A DNA stretch of 64,000 nt, from NCBI GenBank assembly GCA_017555695.1, contig JAFZFX010000005.1, forward strand, positions 66,855 through 130,854. The letters are read 5' to 3'. Within the stretch, counting starts at the first letter, position 1; every line of letters starts with the position of its first letter. This DNA is from Alistipes sp. (GTDB lineage Bacteria > Bacteroidota > Bacteroidia > Bacteroidales > Rikenellaceae). The position numbers and the translations under genes are program-made. The notes beneath the pieces were generated by a model. The model saw only the letters and a list, made by a program, of their open reading frames with translations. It did not search any database and was not told where the DNA came from. Below are positions 16,152-27,527 of this stretch, piece after piece.

Positions 16152-16883
16152 TTAATACTCCTTAACTCCGAGGTTGTTGAACTGCCAAGTGCGCTTCTTC
16201 GTAGGTGCAGCCGCTGGTTTTTTGCGATAGATGCGGCTATAGTCGAAGTAGAAGCCCTTGACTTTGCCGTCGGGTAGGCGCAGTGTCTCACACAACGGGA
16301 TGTACTGCACTGTGCGGCTGATAATCTCGGGGCGTTTGCTCTCCAGTCCCATCGACGATAATACATCAACGGCGTGAGAAAACATCAGAATGTGCAGGGG
16401 ATACTTCTCCGAACGACCATCGCCCGACGACTTGATTGTATCTAAGATGCCCTTGTGGTGGTGGGCGTAGGCCTGCTCCTTCTCCTTATCACCCAACTTG
16501 CCGTAAGCAAAAACCAGCATATTTAGCGCTGTGGTGTTGAATGGGTCGTTCATCAGCGACTGGTTGCAAAGCGAAATAATATGATTCATCTCGCGCGCAT
16601 CGTTGGATTCCGTATTGAGTGACATCAATGAGGCGTACAACTGCTCTGAAGCAGAATTGACGGCTGTGGGGTTGTAACTATCCTGATATGCGTAGCCGTA
16701 GTATAAATAGTGGTACTCCTCGGCGTTGAGTGGCTCAAGGTTGTTGTAGCGCATCATCAACGAGGTGAAGTAGTAGGGCGATGCCGCATCCATTGTCTTG
16801 CGCAAGATGTCGTCCTCGTTGGGAACCTTGGCCCAAAGTGTCAGCGGTAGCAGTAGCGTAGCAATCAAAAGAGATAGTTTCAT
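16152..16883 (-). CDS. DUF4919 family secreted protein
   Basis: A 243-residue protein with a cleavable signal peptide (MKLSLLIATLLLPLTLWAKV) and a helical body matching DUF4919 (YYFTSLMMRYNNLEPLNAEEYHYLYYGYAYQ). The helical spacing resembles TPR-like folds, but the family has no known function. A Pro/Ala/Lys segment near 218-232 precedes the last strand. It lies 28 bases after dapA and 35 before the C11 peptidase on the minus strand. Confidence 0.8.
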   Translation of the reverse strand: MKLSLLIATLLLPLTLWAKVPNEDDILRKTMDAASPYYFTSLMMRYNNLEPLNAEEYHYLYYGYAYQDSYNPTAVNSASEQLYASLMSLNTESNDAREMNHIISLCNQSLMNDPFNTTALNMLVFAYGKLGDKEKEQAYAHHHKGILDTIKSSGDGRSEKYPLHILMFSHAVDVLSSMGLESKRPEIISRTVQYIPLCETLRLPDGKVKGFYFDYSRIYRKKPAAAPTKKRTWQFNNLGVKEY

Positions 16884-16911
16884 AAGCGTTTTTTATTTAT
16901 AAAACGGCAGA

Positions 16912-17802
16912 TTAGCACAATTCGTATTCACGAATCAACTTTTCCAACTTTTTCATCAGCAGGTCGGTAGCGGGAACAAGCGGCAGACGCAGATTGTTCT
17001 CGATGTGACCCATCAGCGCCAATGCAGCCTTCACACCCGTGGGGTTGCCCTGCTCAAAGAGTGCGCACACAGCCTCGTGCAAAGGCTCGTAAGCCTCGGC
17101 AGCACGCTCGAAGAGTCCCTGCTTGGCGAGGTAAACCACATGCGAGAAACGCTTGGGGAATGCATTTACGGCAACAGAGATTACGCCGTCGCCACCCTTG
17201 CGCATAACGTCTACGGTCATACCGTCGTCGCCCGAGAGAACGAGGAAGTCCTTGGGGCGATTCTTGATAATCTGGTCAATCTGGTCGATTTTGCCCGATG
17301 CCTCCTTAACGGCTACGATGTTGGGGCAGTCGGCTGCCAAACGGCAAGTAGTCTCGGCAGTCATATTCACGCCCGTACGGCCCGGCACATTATAGAGGAT
17401 AATGGGGCGGGGTGAGGCCTCGGCTACAGCCTTGTAGTGCAGATAAAGACCCTCCTGCGAAGGTTTGTTGTAGTAGGGCGTAACGCTCAAGATAGCAGAA
17501 ATGCCATCCAGATTCATAGACTCAATCTGGCGGATGAGCTTCGATGTGTCGTTACCGCCAGCACCTACAACTACAGGTACGCGACCAGCGACCTTCTCCA
17601 GCGTGAAGTCGAGGATGCGCTGCTTTTCGTCGGGTGAGAGTGTCGGAGTCTCGGCTGTAGTGCCGAGCGAAACGATGTAGTCGGTTCCGCCGTCAATCAC
17701 ATAGTCCAACATATGTCCCAGGGCATCCATATCACATTCGAGATTGCTCTTGAATGGTGTTATCATTGCGGCACCTACACCGCAGATCTCTTTCATTTTC
17801 AT
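16912..17802 (-). CDS. dapA: 4-hydroxy-tetrahydrodipicolinate synthase
   Basis: A 296-residue TIM-barrel aldolase. Visible are GTTAETPTLSPDEK (pyruvate site), TPYYNKPSQEG (the proton-relay Tyr), the second Tyr in LYNVPGRTG with its substrate-binding Arg, and the Schiff-base lysine in IVAVKEASG. It condenses pyruvate with aspartate semialdehyde, the first committed step to diaminopimelate and lysine. Length is standard. It starts 48 bases after the ligA stop with no terminator between, so it likely belongs to the ligA transcript. Confidence 0.97.
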   Translation of the reverse strand: MKMKEICGVGAAMITPFKSNLECDMDALGHMLDYVIDGGTDYIVSLGTTAETPTLSPDEKQRILDFTLEKVAGRVPVVVGAGGNDTSKLIRQIESMNLDGISAILSVTPYYNKPSQEGLYLHYKAVAEASPRPIILYNVPGRTGVNMTAETTCRLAADCPNIVAVKEASGKIDQIDQIIKNRPKDFLVLSGDDGMTVDVMRKGGDGVISVAVNAFPKRFSHVVYLAKQGLFERAAEAYEPLHEAVCALFEQGNPTGVKAALALMGHIENNLRLPLVPATDLLMKKLEKLIREYELC

Positions 17803-17850
17803 TACTGTATAAATTTATTTCATTAACCTATTATCTGAATGTTTGTGTCA

Positions 17851-20067
<2,217 letters not shown>

Positions 20068-20076
20068 TTAGCAACT

Positions 20077-20388
20077 ATGATGACAAATAATACCAAGAAA
20101 CGAATAGTAACAAGCATCCATAATCTCACCCCCGAACAGATGGAGGAGGTGAAGGCTCTCTACCCCCGTGGCTTCTCGGAAGTAATGTCGCGTATAGACA
20201 AGCCAAATGGTGATTTTTTCTATGTTGTACCTTACGAGACAGAGGATACATCTTACCTTCTGAAGATTGATGTTAAGATTGACGAAAACGCTGATTCTGT
20301 TGATGATGACGACTTCTTCGCAGATGACGAGATCGCAGGTGCAGACGAGATTCAGGATGAGGTTTCATCTGAGGATGATATGGAGTAA
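20077..20388 (+). CDS. Conserved small acidic protein, unknown function
   Basis: A 103-residue cytoplasmic protein. Residues 5-65 are a compact, mixed-charge domain (RIVTSIHNLTPEQMEEVKALYP, then FFYVVPYETEDTSYLLKIDVKI); the last 35 residues are almost entirely Asp, Glu, Ala and Ser. I recall similar uncharacterised proteins in other Bacteroidales with the same PNGDFFYVVP core, but no named family. The open frame begins at 20047; the promoter and the ATG-ATG at 20077 set the start. It has its own promoter and terminator, so it is monocistronic. An interaction partner or chaperone-like role would be speculation. Confidence 0.7.
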   Translation: MMTNNTKKRIVTSIHNLTPEQMEEVKALYPRGFSEVMSRIDKPNGDFFYVVPYETEDTSYLLKIDVKIDENADSVDDDDFFADDEIAGADEIQDEVSSEDDME

Positions 20389-20421
20389 GCCTTGCGGTTT
20401 GGGATATTAAATCAAGTTTTA

Positions 20422-20458
20422 GAGTGTTCGACAGTGGTTGTCGGACACTCTTTTTTTT
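20422..20458 (+). terminator. Rho-independent terminator after the small acidic protein gene
   Basis: GAGTGT-CGACA pairs with TGTCG-ACACTC (20422-20450) with a five-base loop; eight T residues follow. Confidence 0.93.
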
Positions 20459-20519
20459 CTGTATGCTGGCTGATTGGAGCTTTGGTGGATGGATAGTTGC
20501 GATTTAATGGAAAAAATGT

Positions 20520-20527
20520 TATCTTCG
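20520..20527 (+). promoter_or_regulatory. Possible -7 promoter box for the DUF4832 gene
   Basis: TATCTTCG, one base from TATCTTTG, lies 36 bases before the ATG at 20564. Confidence 0.45.
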
Positions 20528-20563
20528 CAAATGGTATATCCTGCATTATATGACAAATTTGTT

Positions 20564-22192
20564 ATGAAGTACTCCATGGTTTATCTTTCGTTGCTTGTGG
20601 CTGTTATGATATTGGCGGCTTGTGGCTCTTCATCGGATAGTGTGCCGACTGAGGTGACACCTCCGCAGAAGCAGCCCGATAAGGTGGTAAAGGATGCTTT
20701 TGATTTACCCGTCGCTAAAAGTGATAATCTATTCAATATCTCGGGAAATATGGTCGCCACGCCCGAATATCTACAGTCGGGTCTGGTGCGAAATCCCGCT
20801 ATGGGATGGGTGTTGTATGATGATGCCAACGACCCCGTAGCCAACGCCTCGGTATATTGGAATGAGATGGATAAGTATGCAAAGTATGCATCGGTCTTTT
20901 ATGTGCGCTGGCGTTGGAGCGACCTCGAGCCGAATGAGGGCGAGTATGTGTGGAAGGATAAGTCGAGCAACTTCAGCCGACTGATTAAGGGTGCGCAGGA
21001 TAGAGGCCTTAGGTTGGCGTTCCGCATATATTACGATAGTAACGGCAATTGCAAGCAGGCGACGCCCGACTATGTGCTCGAGGCGGGTGCGGAGGGATAT
21101 CGCACCGAGATAAACGGAACGGAGAATAGGTGGAGCCCCTATGCTGACGATGAGGTTTTTCGTGAGAAGTTGTCACTCTTTGTGAAGGCTTTTGCAGAGG
21201 AGTTTGATGATCCGTCGAGGGTCGATTTTATCGATGCCTTCAACCTCGGTTGGTGGGGTGAGGGTCATGACATATACTTCAAGGCGGGCAACGATAACGA
21301 GCAGGCGCTGACCGATGCGGTAAAGTGGATAACGACACTCTATGGCGAGGCCTTCAAGCGTGTACCGTTGGTGATTAATTATCATGCTGCCATTGGTGAG
21401 AAAAACCTCGATTGGGTGTTGGAGAATCAGGGCTATCAACTGCGTCACGATGCGTTTGGTAGCCAATATTACTGGACATTTGAACGCGGCTATGCCGATA
21501 AATACAAGACGCATCGAATGATTGTTGCCGAGTCGTGTTATTGGTTTGTTAATACCGATTATGGTTCGGCTATGAGTGGCGAGTATGATTTCACCGAGCA
21601 GTGGCGTTCGGATGAGACCTACAACCCTCGTGCAAAGAGTTGGCGTGATGTATATAAGCGCACATATAATGAGGCCGCGGAGGCTAGAGCCAATATGCTC
21701 GACCTGCGTGAGAAGCGTGAAGCCGATAGCTGGACTCGCCAGGCGTTGGATGTGGTAAATGATTTTATCGACAATGGAGGATATAGGCTTGCTCCAGTTG
21801 CAGTGTCGTTCCCGCAGAGTGTGAAGGTTGGCCAGATTTACGAACTCGGTCATTCGTGGAAGAATGGCGGCTTTGGCGTCTGCCCCAATTTCGACAAGCG
21901 TTGGGGCGGTAAGTACAAAGTGGCGATTGCTTTGTTGGATGGAAAGGGGCGTGTTGTGCAGAGTTCGGTTGATGTGGCGGCAGACCCTTCGGCGTGGCTG
22001 AAAGAGAGCGGCGAAGTCAAGTATAAGCACAAGATTAAAGTGGATTATCCCACGGCTGGCCGATATTATTGGGCGGTGGGTATTGTCGATACCTCGATGG
22101 AAGAGAGGCCCGCGGCACTGAATTTGGCGGTGCAAAATGTTGATTTTGTAGACAAGTGGGTAGTGATAGGTGGTGTTGATGTAGAAAAATAG
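20564..22192 (+). CDS. DUF4832 lipoprotein, glycoside-hydrolase-like TIM barrel
   Basis: A 542-residue lipoprotein: signal segment then lipobox ILAACG (Cys about residue 19). The body starts with NPAMGWVLYDD and contains FYVRWRWSDLEPNEGEYVW, a motif like the beta-strand 2/3 region of GH42-type beta-galactosidases, then INYHAAIG and an aromatic-rich core as in DUF4832 proteins. The C-terminal 130 residues look like a beta-sandwich (PQSVKVGQIYELGHSWKNGG). A carbohydrate-active role at the cell surface is likely, but catalytic acids cannot be assigned by eye. The upstream ATG at 20474 is rejected because the signal peptide starts at 20564. Confidence 0.72.
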   Translation: MKYSMVYLSLLVAVMILAACGSSSDSVPTEVTPPQKQPDKVVKDAFDLPVAKSDNLFNISGNMVATPEYLQSGLVRNPAMGWVLYDDANDPVANASVYWNEMDKYAKYASVFYVRWRWSDLEPNEGEYVWKDKSSNFSRLIKGAQDRGLRLAFRIYYDSNGNCKQATPDYVLEAGAEGYRTEINGTENRWSPYADDEVFREKLSLFVKAFAEEFDDPSRVDFIDAFNLGWWGEGHDIYFKAGNDNEQALTDAVKWITTLYGEAFKRVPLVINYHAAIGEKNLDWVLENQGYQLRHDAFGSQYYWTFERGYADKYKTHRMIVAESCYWFVNTDYGSAMSGEYDFTEQWRSDETYNPRAKSWRDVYKRTYNEAAEARANMLDLREKREADSWTRQALDVVNDFIDNGGYRLAPVAVSFPQSVKVGQIYELGHSWKNGGFGVCPNFDKRWGGKYKVAIALLDGKGRVVQSSVDVAADPSAWLKESGEVKYKHKIKVDYPTAGRYYWAVGIVDTSMEERPAALNLAVQNVDFVDKWVVIGGVDVEK

Positions 22193-22298
22193 TGGGTAAA
22201 TTCGCCAACAAAACGGATTCTTTGGCCACAAAGTGGAGGTTTTGACAACCTGTTGATAAATTCCGTCATTAAATTGTAGACGGTTGAAAAAAAAAGAG

Positions 22299-22306
22299 TA
22301 CCTTTG
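22299..22306 (+). promoter_or_regulatory. -7 promoter box for purA
   Basis: TACCTTTG matches the consensus exactly, with TTG at 22274-22276 as a plausible -33. A 5-bp inverted repeat CCGTC-N11-GACGG (22263-22283) overlaps the -33 region. The leader to the ATG at 22362 is about 50 bases. Confidence 0.7.
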
Positions 22307-22361
22307 AAGGCAAAATTAAGTTTTTAGCGTAAATAGATAACGTAAAAACCATATTAGATAA

Positions 22362-23630
22362 ATGAAAAAAGTAGATGTAGTTCTTGGATTGCAGTGGGGT
22401 GACGAAGGCAAAGGAAAGGTCGTTGATGTATTAACCCCCAATTATAAGGTTATTGCTCGTTTTCAGGGCGGTCCCAACGCTGGACACTCATTGCACTTCG
22501 GCGATACGAGTTTTGTGTTGCGTACAGTGCCTTCGGGTATTTTCCGTGAAGGCTCAATCAACATCATTGGTAATGGTGTAGTGGTAGACCCCGTAAGCCT
22601 TACTGAGGAGCTTACCAGCATCGCAGCGCAGGGCATCGATGTACAGAGCAAACTCTTCATTTCGAAGAAGGCTCACTTGATTCTGCCCACTCACCGTATG
22701 TTGGATGCAGCAAGCGAGGCAGCAAAGGGTAAGTCAAAGATTGGTTCTACATTGCGTGGTATCGGTCCTACTTATATGGATAAGACTGGCCGAAATGGTT
22801 TGCGTTTCGGTGATGTTTTGGCGCCCGATTTCATCGAGCGTTACAACCGTCTGAAGAGCAAGCATGTCGATATGTTGTCTCAGTACGAGGGCTTCGAGTA
22901 CGATATCACAGAGTACGAGAAGACTTGGATGGAGGGTATCGATTATCTGCGTAGCTTCCGCTTTATCGACAGCGAGCACGAGGTAAACCAGTATATCGAG
23001 CAGGATGTAGCTATCTTGGCCGAGGGTGCCCAGGGTTCTATGCTGGATGTTGATTTCGGTACATATCCGTTTGTTACATCTTCTAATACTGTATGTGCTG
23101 GTGTATGTACAGGTTTGGGTGTAGCGCCTACAAAGATTGGTGATGTTTACGGTATCTTTAAGGCATACTGCACACGCGTAGGTAGCGGTCCGTTCCCTAC
23201 AGAGCTCTTTGACGAGACTGGTAAGGAGTTGGCTCGCATCGGTCACGAGTTTGGTGCAGTTACTGGCCGTCCCCGCCGTTGCGGTTGGTTGGACTTGGTA
23301 GCACTGAAGTATGCTGTAATGGTTGATGGTGTTACAGGCCTTATTATGATGAAGTCGGATGTTATGGATGACTTCGATGTAGTGAAGGTTGCAACTGCAT
23401 ACAAGGTTAATGGTGAGGTTGTAGACCACCTGCCTTATGAGTTGAACGACGACATCGAGCCCGTATATACCGAGTTCAAGGGTTGGAAGAGCAAGATTAG
23501 CGATATTCGTCGCTATGAGGATTTCCCCGCAGAGTTCAAGACTTATGTAGAGTTTATCGAGCAGCAGACAGGTGTGCCTGTGAAGATAATCTCGGTAGGT
23601 CCCGACCGCGAGGAGACTATCATAAGATAA
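22362..23630 (+). CDS. purA: Adenylosuccinate synthetase
   Basis: A 422-residue enzyme with the family N-terminus VVLGLQWGDEGKGKVVD (GTP P-loop with catalytic Asp), the IMP-binding GPNAGHS, the STLRGIGPTYMDK segment and the C-terminal GTP-binding SVGPDREETI. It joins IMP and aspartate using GTP, the first step from IMP to AMP. Length is standard. It has its own promoter and a probable terminator. Confidence 0.98.
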   Translation: MKKVDVVLGLQWGDEGKGKVVDVLTPNYKVIARFQGGPNAGHSLHFGDTSFVLRTVPSGIFREGSINIIGNGVVVDPVSLTEELTSIAAQGIDVQSKLFISKKAHLILPTHRMLDAASEAAKGKSKIGSTLRGIGPTYMDKTGRNGLRFGDVLAPDFIERYNRLKSKHVDMLSQYEGFEYDITEYEKTWMEGIDYLRSFRFIDSEHEVNQYIEQDVAILAEGAQGSMLDVDFGTYPFVTSSNTVCAGVCTGLGVAPTKIGDVYGIFKAYCTRVGSGPFPTELFDETGKELARIGHEFGAVTGRPRRCGWLDLVALKYAVMVDGVTGLIMMKSDVMDDFDVVKVATAYKVNGEVVDHLPYELNDDIEPVYTEFKGWKSKISDIRRYEDFPAEFKTYVEFIEQQTGVPVKIISVGPDREETIIR

Positions 23631-23676
23631 GAGTACAAAAGGGTGAGTAAAGTATTGAAAATCACTTTGTAATACC

Positions 23677-23728
23677 ATATCCGAAAATGCTCAATTATGT
23701 CGTGTATTTGGGCGTTTTCGGATATTTT
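23677..23728 (+). terminator. Probable terminator after purA
   Basis: ATATCCGAAAA (23677-23687) pairs perfectly with TTTTCGGATAT (23715-23725); the loop is long (about 27 bases) and the following T-tract is short, so termination is likely but not certain. Confidence 0.6.
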
Positions 23729-23748
23729 GGTTAATGTGAGATACTTTT

Positions 23749-23803
23749 TACGAAGACTCTTTCGTATATAATTTTAGGTTTGTTGTGGTCGCGGCAACAA
23801 ACC
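23749..23803 (+). promoter_or_regulatory. Inverted repeat and leader hairpin upstream of etfB
   Basis: TACGAA-N6-TTCGTA (23749-23766) is a perfect 6-bp inverted repeat directly before TATAATTTTAGG, a likely promoter. GGTTTGTTG (23777-23785) pairs perfectly with CAACAAACC (23795-23803), forming a 9-bp hairpin that would sit at the 5' end of the mRNA, 14 bases before the start codon. Confidence 0.5.
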
Positions 23804-23816
23804 AAATTAGTAACTA

Positions 23817-24707
23817 ATGAAAAAACAAATGAACAAAGCATTAAAAATTGTTGTATTGGCCAAGCAGGTGCCCGATACCCGCAATGTGGGTAGAGATGCT
23901 ATGACACCCGAAGGTAGTGTCAATCGCGCTGCGTTGCCTGCTATATTCAATCCTGAAGATTTGAATGCCTTGGAGGTGGCGCTTCGCCTTAAGGATGAGT
24001 GTGTCGGTTCTACGGTACACATTCTGACTATGGGACCGTTGCGTGCTGCCGACATTATTCGCGACGCTATGTTTCGTGGAGCCGATGGCGGTTATCTATT
24101 GACCGACAGAAAGTTCGCTGGCTCCGACACTTTGGCTACATCGTATGCCCTCTCGTGTGCGTTGCGTCAGATTGGAGCAGATTTGATTGTGGCGGGTCGT
24201 CAGGCCATCGATGGCGATACGGCTCAGGTAGGTCCCCAGGTGGCAGGGTGGTTAGGTTTGCCGCAGGTGACCTATGCCGAAGAGATAGAGCAGATTAAGG
24301 ACTCTTCACTCGTTATTCGTCGCCGTTTAGAGCACGGCATCGAGGTGGTGGAATCACCGCTGCCTGCAGTCATCACCGTGTGTAGTACGGCTGCCGAGGT
24401 GCGTCCGCAGAATGCTCGCTTGATTTTGAAGTATAAATATGCCGCTACCCGCTCGGAGCTCATTGGTGACAACGAGTCGCTCAGAGCAGAGATGGTAGCA
24501 GAGCGCGACTATCTTAATATCGTGGAGTTCTCGGCTTCGGATGTCGAGTGCGACGAGTCACAGCTGGGTCAGGCAGGCTCGCCTACGAAGGTTAAGATGG
24601 TTGAAGATGTGGTTTTCCAGGCTAAGGAGTCAAAGGTACTCACTGCTTCGGATGCCGACATCGAAGGTCTGATGGTTGAACTTATGGCGAGCCATACGCT
24701 CGGTTAA
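23817..24707 (+). CDS. etfB: Electron transfer flavoprotein, beta subunit
   Basis: A 296-residue protein beginning KIVVLAKQVPDTRNVG, the classic EtfB start, with the AMP/nucleotide-binding stretch around VAGRQAIDGDTAQVGPQVAGWLG. EtfAB accepts electrons from acyl-CoA dehydrogenases as a heterodimer. An alternative start at 23829 would trim four residues. It is the first gene of the etfB-etfA-acyl-CoA dehydrogenase operon (15 bases to etfA). Confidence 0.95.
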   Translation: MKKQMNKALKIVVLAKQVPDTRNVGRDAMTPEGSVNRAALPAIFNPEDLNALEVALRLKDECVGSTVHILTMGPLRAADIIRDAMFRGADGGYLLTDRKFAGSDTLATSYALSCALRQIGADLIVAGRQAIDGDTAQVGPQVAGWLGLPQVTYAEEIEQIKDSSLVIRRRLEHGIEVVESPLPAVITVCSTAAEVRPQNARLILKYKYAATRSELIGDNESLRAEMVAERDYLNIVEFSASDVECDESQLGQAGSPTKVKMVEDVVFQAKESKVLTASDADIEGLMVELMASHTLG

Positions 24708-24722
24708 TCGTGGAGGGAGAGT

Positions 24723-25742
24723 ATGAATAATATATTTGTATATATCGAAACAGAAGATGGAGCGATTGCCGAAGTGAGTTTGGAATTGCTTACCAAGGGT
24801 CGTCAGTTGGCTACGCAGTTGGGCGTAGAGTTGGAGGCGGCTCTGTTGGGTCACAATGTGGCTGGTATGGAGCGCGAGTTGGCTGCCTATGGCGCAGATG
24901 TTGTGTGGGTTGCGGATGATGAGATTTTTGCCCCTTACCGCACTCTGCCTCATGCATCAGTGTTGAGTGGTTTGCTCAAGGCCGAGCAGCCGCAGATAGT
25001 TTTGTTTGGTGCTACATCGGTAGGTCGTGATCTCGCCCCGAGAGTGTCTGCCGCCCTGCGTACGGGTCTTACAGCCGATTGTACACAGTTGGAGATTGGT
25101 CCACATACAGACGAGGCATCGGGCAAGGAGTACGAAAATATACTCTACCAGATAGGCCCTGCCTTTGGCGGTAATGTCATTGCTACAATCATCACTCCCG
25201 ACCACCGTCCGCAGATGGCTACGGTGCGTGAGGGCGTGATGCGTAAGGAGTTGGTCGAGAAGGCTGCCGCTGGTCAGGTGAAGAGCATCGATTGGAAGTC
25301 ATATCTCTCGCCTGCTGATATGGCTGTCACTATTATAGATAGACAGATAGATGAGCGTAAGATTGATATCACGGGCGCAAATATCATTGTGGCTGGTGGT
25401 TATGGTATGGGCTCGAAAAAGGGCTTCAATCTTTGCTATGAGTTGGCCGAAGTGCTTGGTGGTGAGGTGGGTGCTACCCGCGCTGCTACCGATGCAGGAT
25501 GGGCCGAACACGAGCGTATGATAGGTCAGACGGGCATAACCGTCCGTCCGAAACTCTACATTGCGTGCGGTATCTCGGGTCAGTTGCAGCATACGGCTGG
25601 TATGGATTCGTCGGCAACGATTATCTCTATCAATAGCGATGCCAACGCTCCGATTCATAAGATTGCCGACTACGCTATTGTTGGCAAGGTCGAGGAGGTT
25701 ATCCCCAAGATGATTAAGTATTACAAGCAAAACTCAAAGTAA
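24723..25742 (+). CDS. etfA: Electron transfer flavoprotein, alpha subunit
   Basis: A 339-residue protein whose C-terminal half carries the FAD-binding motifs: VAGGYGMGSKKGF, GATRAATDAGW, GISGQLQHTAGM and SINSDANAPIHKIADY. It pairs with EtfB (15 bases upstream) and holds the redox-active FAD. The acyl-CoA dehydrogenase gene starts 2 bases after its stop, so the three are strongly coupled. Confidence 0.96.
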   Translation: MNNIFVYIETEDGAIAEVSLELLTKGRQLATQLGVELEAALLGHNVAGMERELAAYGADVVWVADDEIFAPYRTLPHASVLSGLLKAEQPQIVLFGATSVGRDLAPRVSAALRTGLTADCTQLEIGPHTDEASGKEYENILYQIGPAFGGNVIATIITPDHRPQMATVREGVMRKELVEKAAAGQVKSIDWKSYLSPADMAVTIIDRQIDERKIDITGANIIVAGGYGMGSKKGFNLCYELAEVLGGEVGATRAATDAGWAEHERMIGQTGITVRPKLYIACGISGQLQHTAGMDSSATIISINSDANAPIHKIADYAIVGKVEEVIPKMIKYYKQNSK

Positions 25743-25744
25743 AG

Positions 25745-27469
25745 ATGGCTAATTTCTTTTTAGATAATAAAGATTTGCAATACCACCTTGAGCATCCTCT
25801 GATGCGCAAGATTGTGGAGTTGAAGGAGCGCAACTTTGCTGATAAGGAGCGCTTTGATGATGCGCCTCAGAACTTTGAGGATGCTATGGACTCATATCGC
25901 AGAGTGATGACCCTGACGGGTGAGCTTTGCGCTGATGTCATTGCCCCCAATGCCGAGGGCGTTGATAAGGAGGGCCCGCGTGTGGAGAATGACCGTGTGG
26001 TTTACGCTTCGGGTACGGTAGAGAATATGAAGGCGGTAAATGCCGCAGGATTGGATGGTATCACATTGCCTCGCCGCTTTGGCGGTCTTAACTTCCCGCT
26101 CACTTGTTTTGTGATGGCTAACGAGATGGTTGCCCGTGCCGATACAGGTTTTGAGAATATTTGGGGTCTGCAGGATTGTGCCGAGACACTCAATGAGTTT
26201 GCCTCGGAGGAGCAGAAGCAGAAGTATCTGCCTATGGTTTGTAAGGGTGCTACCTGCGCAATGTCGCTCACAGAGCCCGATGCAGGCTCTGATTTGGGCG
26301 CTGCGATGCTGAAGGCTACCTGGTCCGAGGAGAAGCAGACTTGGCTGCTCAATGGTGTCAAGCGTTTCATCACTAATGGTGACGGCGATATCTCGCTCGT
26401 ACTGGCTCGCACAGAGGAGGGTACTGCCGATGCTCGCGGTCTGTCGATGTTCGTTTACGACAAGAATGATGGCGGTATGAAGGTGCGCCGCATCGAGAGC
26501 AAGCTCGGTATTAAGGGTTCGCCCACTTGTGAATTGATATTTACCGATGCGCCCGCCGAGTTGGTCGGTGATAGACGAATGGGTCTTATCAAATATGTGA
26601 TGTCGCTGATGAATGCAGCCCGATTGGGTATTGGTGCGCAGTCGGTTGGCCTTTGTGAGGCTGCCTATCGTGAGTCGCTGAAGTATGCTCACGAGCGTCG
26701 CCAGTTTGGTGTGGATATCATCAAGTTCCCCGCCATCTCAGAGATGTTGTCAAATATGCGTGCCCGCCTGCGTGGTGCTCGCGCACTGCTTTACGAGACA
26801 AGCCGTTTCGTGGAGATTTACAAGCAGTATGCCCATATCTCTCACGAGCGTAGCCTCGAGCCCGAGGAGCGTGCCGAGATGAAGCGTTACAACCGTTTGG
26901 CTGATGCCTTCACTCCGCTTGTTAAGCTAATGGCGTCGGAGTGGGCAAATGCTTTGGCCTATGATGCCGTGCAGATTCACGGTGGTTCTGGATATATGAA
27001 GGATTATGCTTGCGAGCGTTTGTATCGTGATGCCCGTGTGCTGAATATCTATGAAGGTACATCGCAGATGCAGGTTGTAGCTGCTATCAATGGCGTTACG
27101 AAGGGTACTTTTATGGAGCAGGTTTCGCAGTATGAGGTGCTGGAGTACTCCGCCGATATGCAACCTATCGTTGAGAGTCTGAAGGCTTTGCGTGCGAGGG
27201 TTGAGGCTATGGCCGAGCGTGTGGAGACTATCAATAAGGAGTATCCTCAGTATAAGGATTTCCACGCTCGCCGTTTGGTCGAGAGTGTCGGACACATCAT
27301 CATCACCTATCTGCTGGCAAAGCAGGCTTCGGAGGTTGAGGAGTATAAGTCTGATGCAAAGTTACTCGCCAAGCAGACCGAGGCCTACATTGCATCAGCT
27401 GAGGTATATATCAACTCGTCGGAGGGTAGCGATGTGGCTCTCTTTAGCGAGGTACAGGAGCAATACTAA
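25745..27469 (+). CDS. Acyl-CoA dehydrogenase
   Basis: A 574-residue flavoprotein of the longer acyl-CoA dehydrogenase group. The FAD/substrate motifs CAMSLTEPDAGSDLG (about 178) and VQIHGGSGYMKDYACERLYRD (about 410-430), and the active-site segment LNIYEGTSQMQ with the catalytic Glu are all visible. The extra C-terminal 120 residues are helical, as in the long bacterial members. It oxidises an acyl-CoA to the 2-enoyl-CoA and passes electrons to the EtfAB pair encoded immediately upstream. No thiolase, crotonase or CoA transferase gene is nearby, so the substrate chain length cannot be told. Confidence 0.95.
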   Translation: MANFFLDNKDLQYHLEHPLMRKIVELKERNFADKERFDDAPQNFEDAMDSYRRVMTLTGELCADVIAPNAEGVDKEGPRVENDRVVYASGTVENMKAVNAAGLDGITLPRRFGGLNFPLTCFVMANEMVARADTGFENIWGLQDCAETLNEFASEEQKQKYLPMVCKGATCAMSLTEPDAGSDLGAAMLKATWSEEKQTWLLNGVKRFITNGDGDISLVLARTEEGTADARGLSMFVYDKNDGGMKVRRIESKLGIKGSPTCELIFTDAPAELVGDRRMGLIKYVMSLMNAARLGIGAQSVGLCEAAYRESLKYAHERRQFGVDIIKFPAISEMLSNMRARLRGARALLYETSRFVEIYKQYAHISHERSLEPEERAEMKRYNRLADAFTPLVKLMASEWANALAYDAVQIHGGSGYMKDYACERLYRDARVLNIYEGTSQMQVVAAINGVTKGTFMEQVSQYEVLEYSADMQPIVESLKALRARVEAMAERVETINKEYPQYKDFHARRLVESVGHIIITYLLAKQASEVEEYKSDAKLLAKQTEAYIASAEVYINSSEGSDVALFSEVQEQY

Positions 27470-27498
27470 TCATTTCTATAATTATAGAGTATGTCAAG

Positions 27499-27527
27499 GC
27501 CGAGGCGAAATTCGCTTCGGCTTTTTT
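27499..27527 (+). terminator. Terminator of the etf operon
   Basis: GCCGA-g-GCGAA pairs with TTCGC-t-TCGGC (27499-27521), followed by six T residues. Confidence 0.92.
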
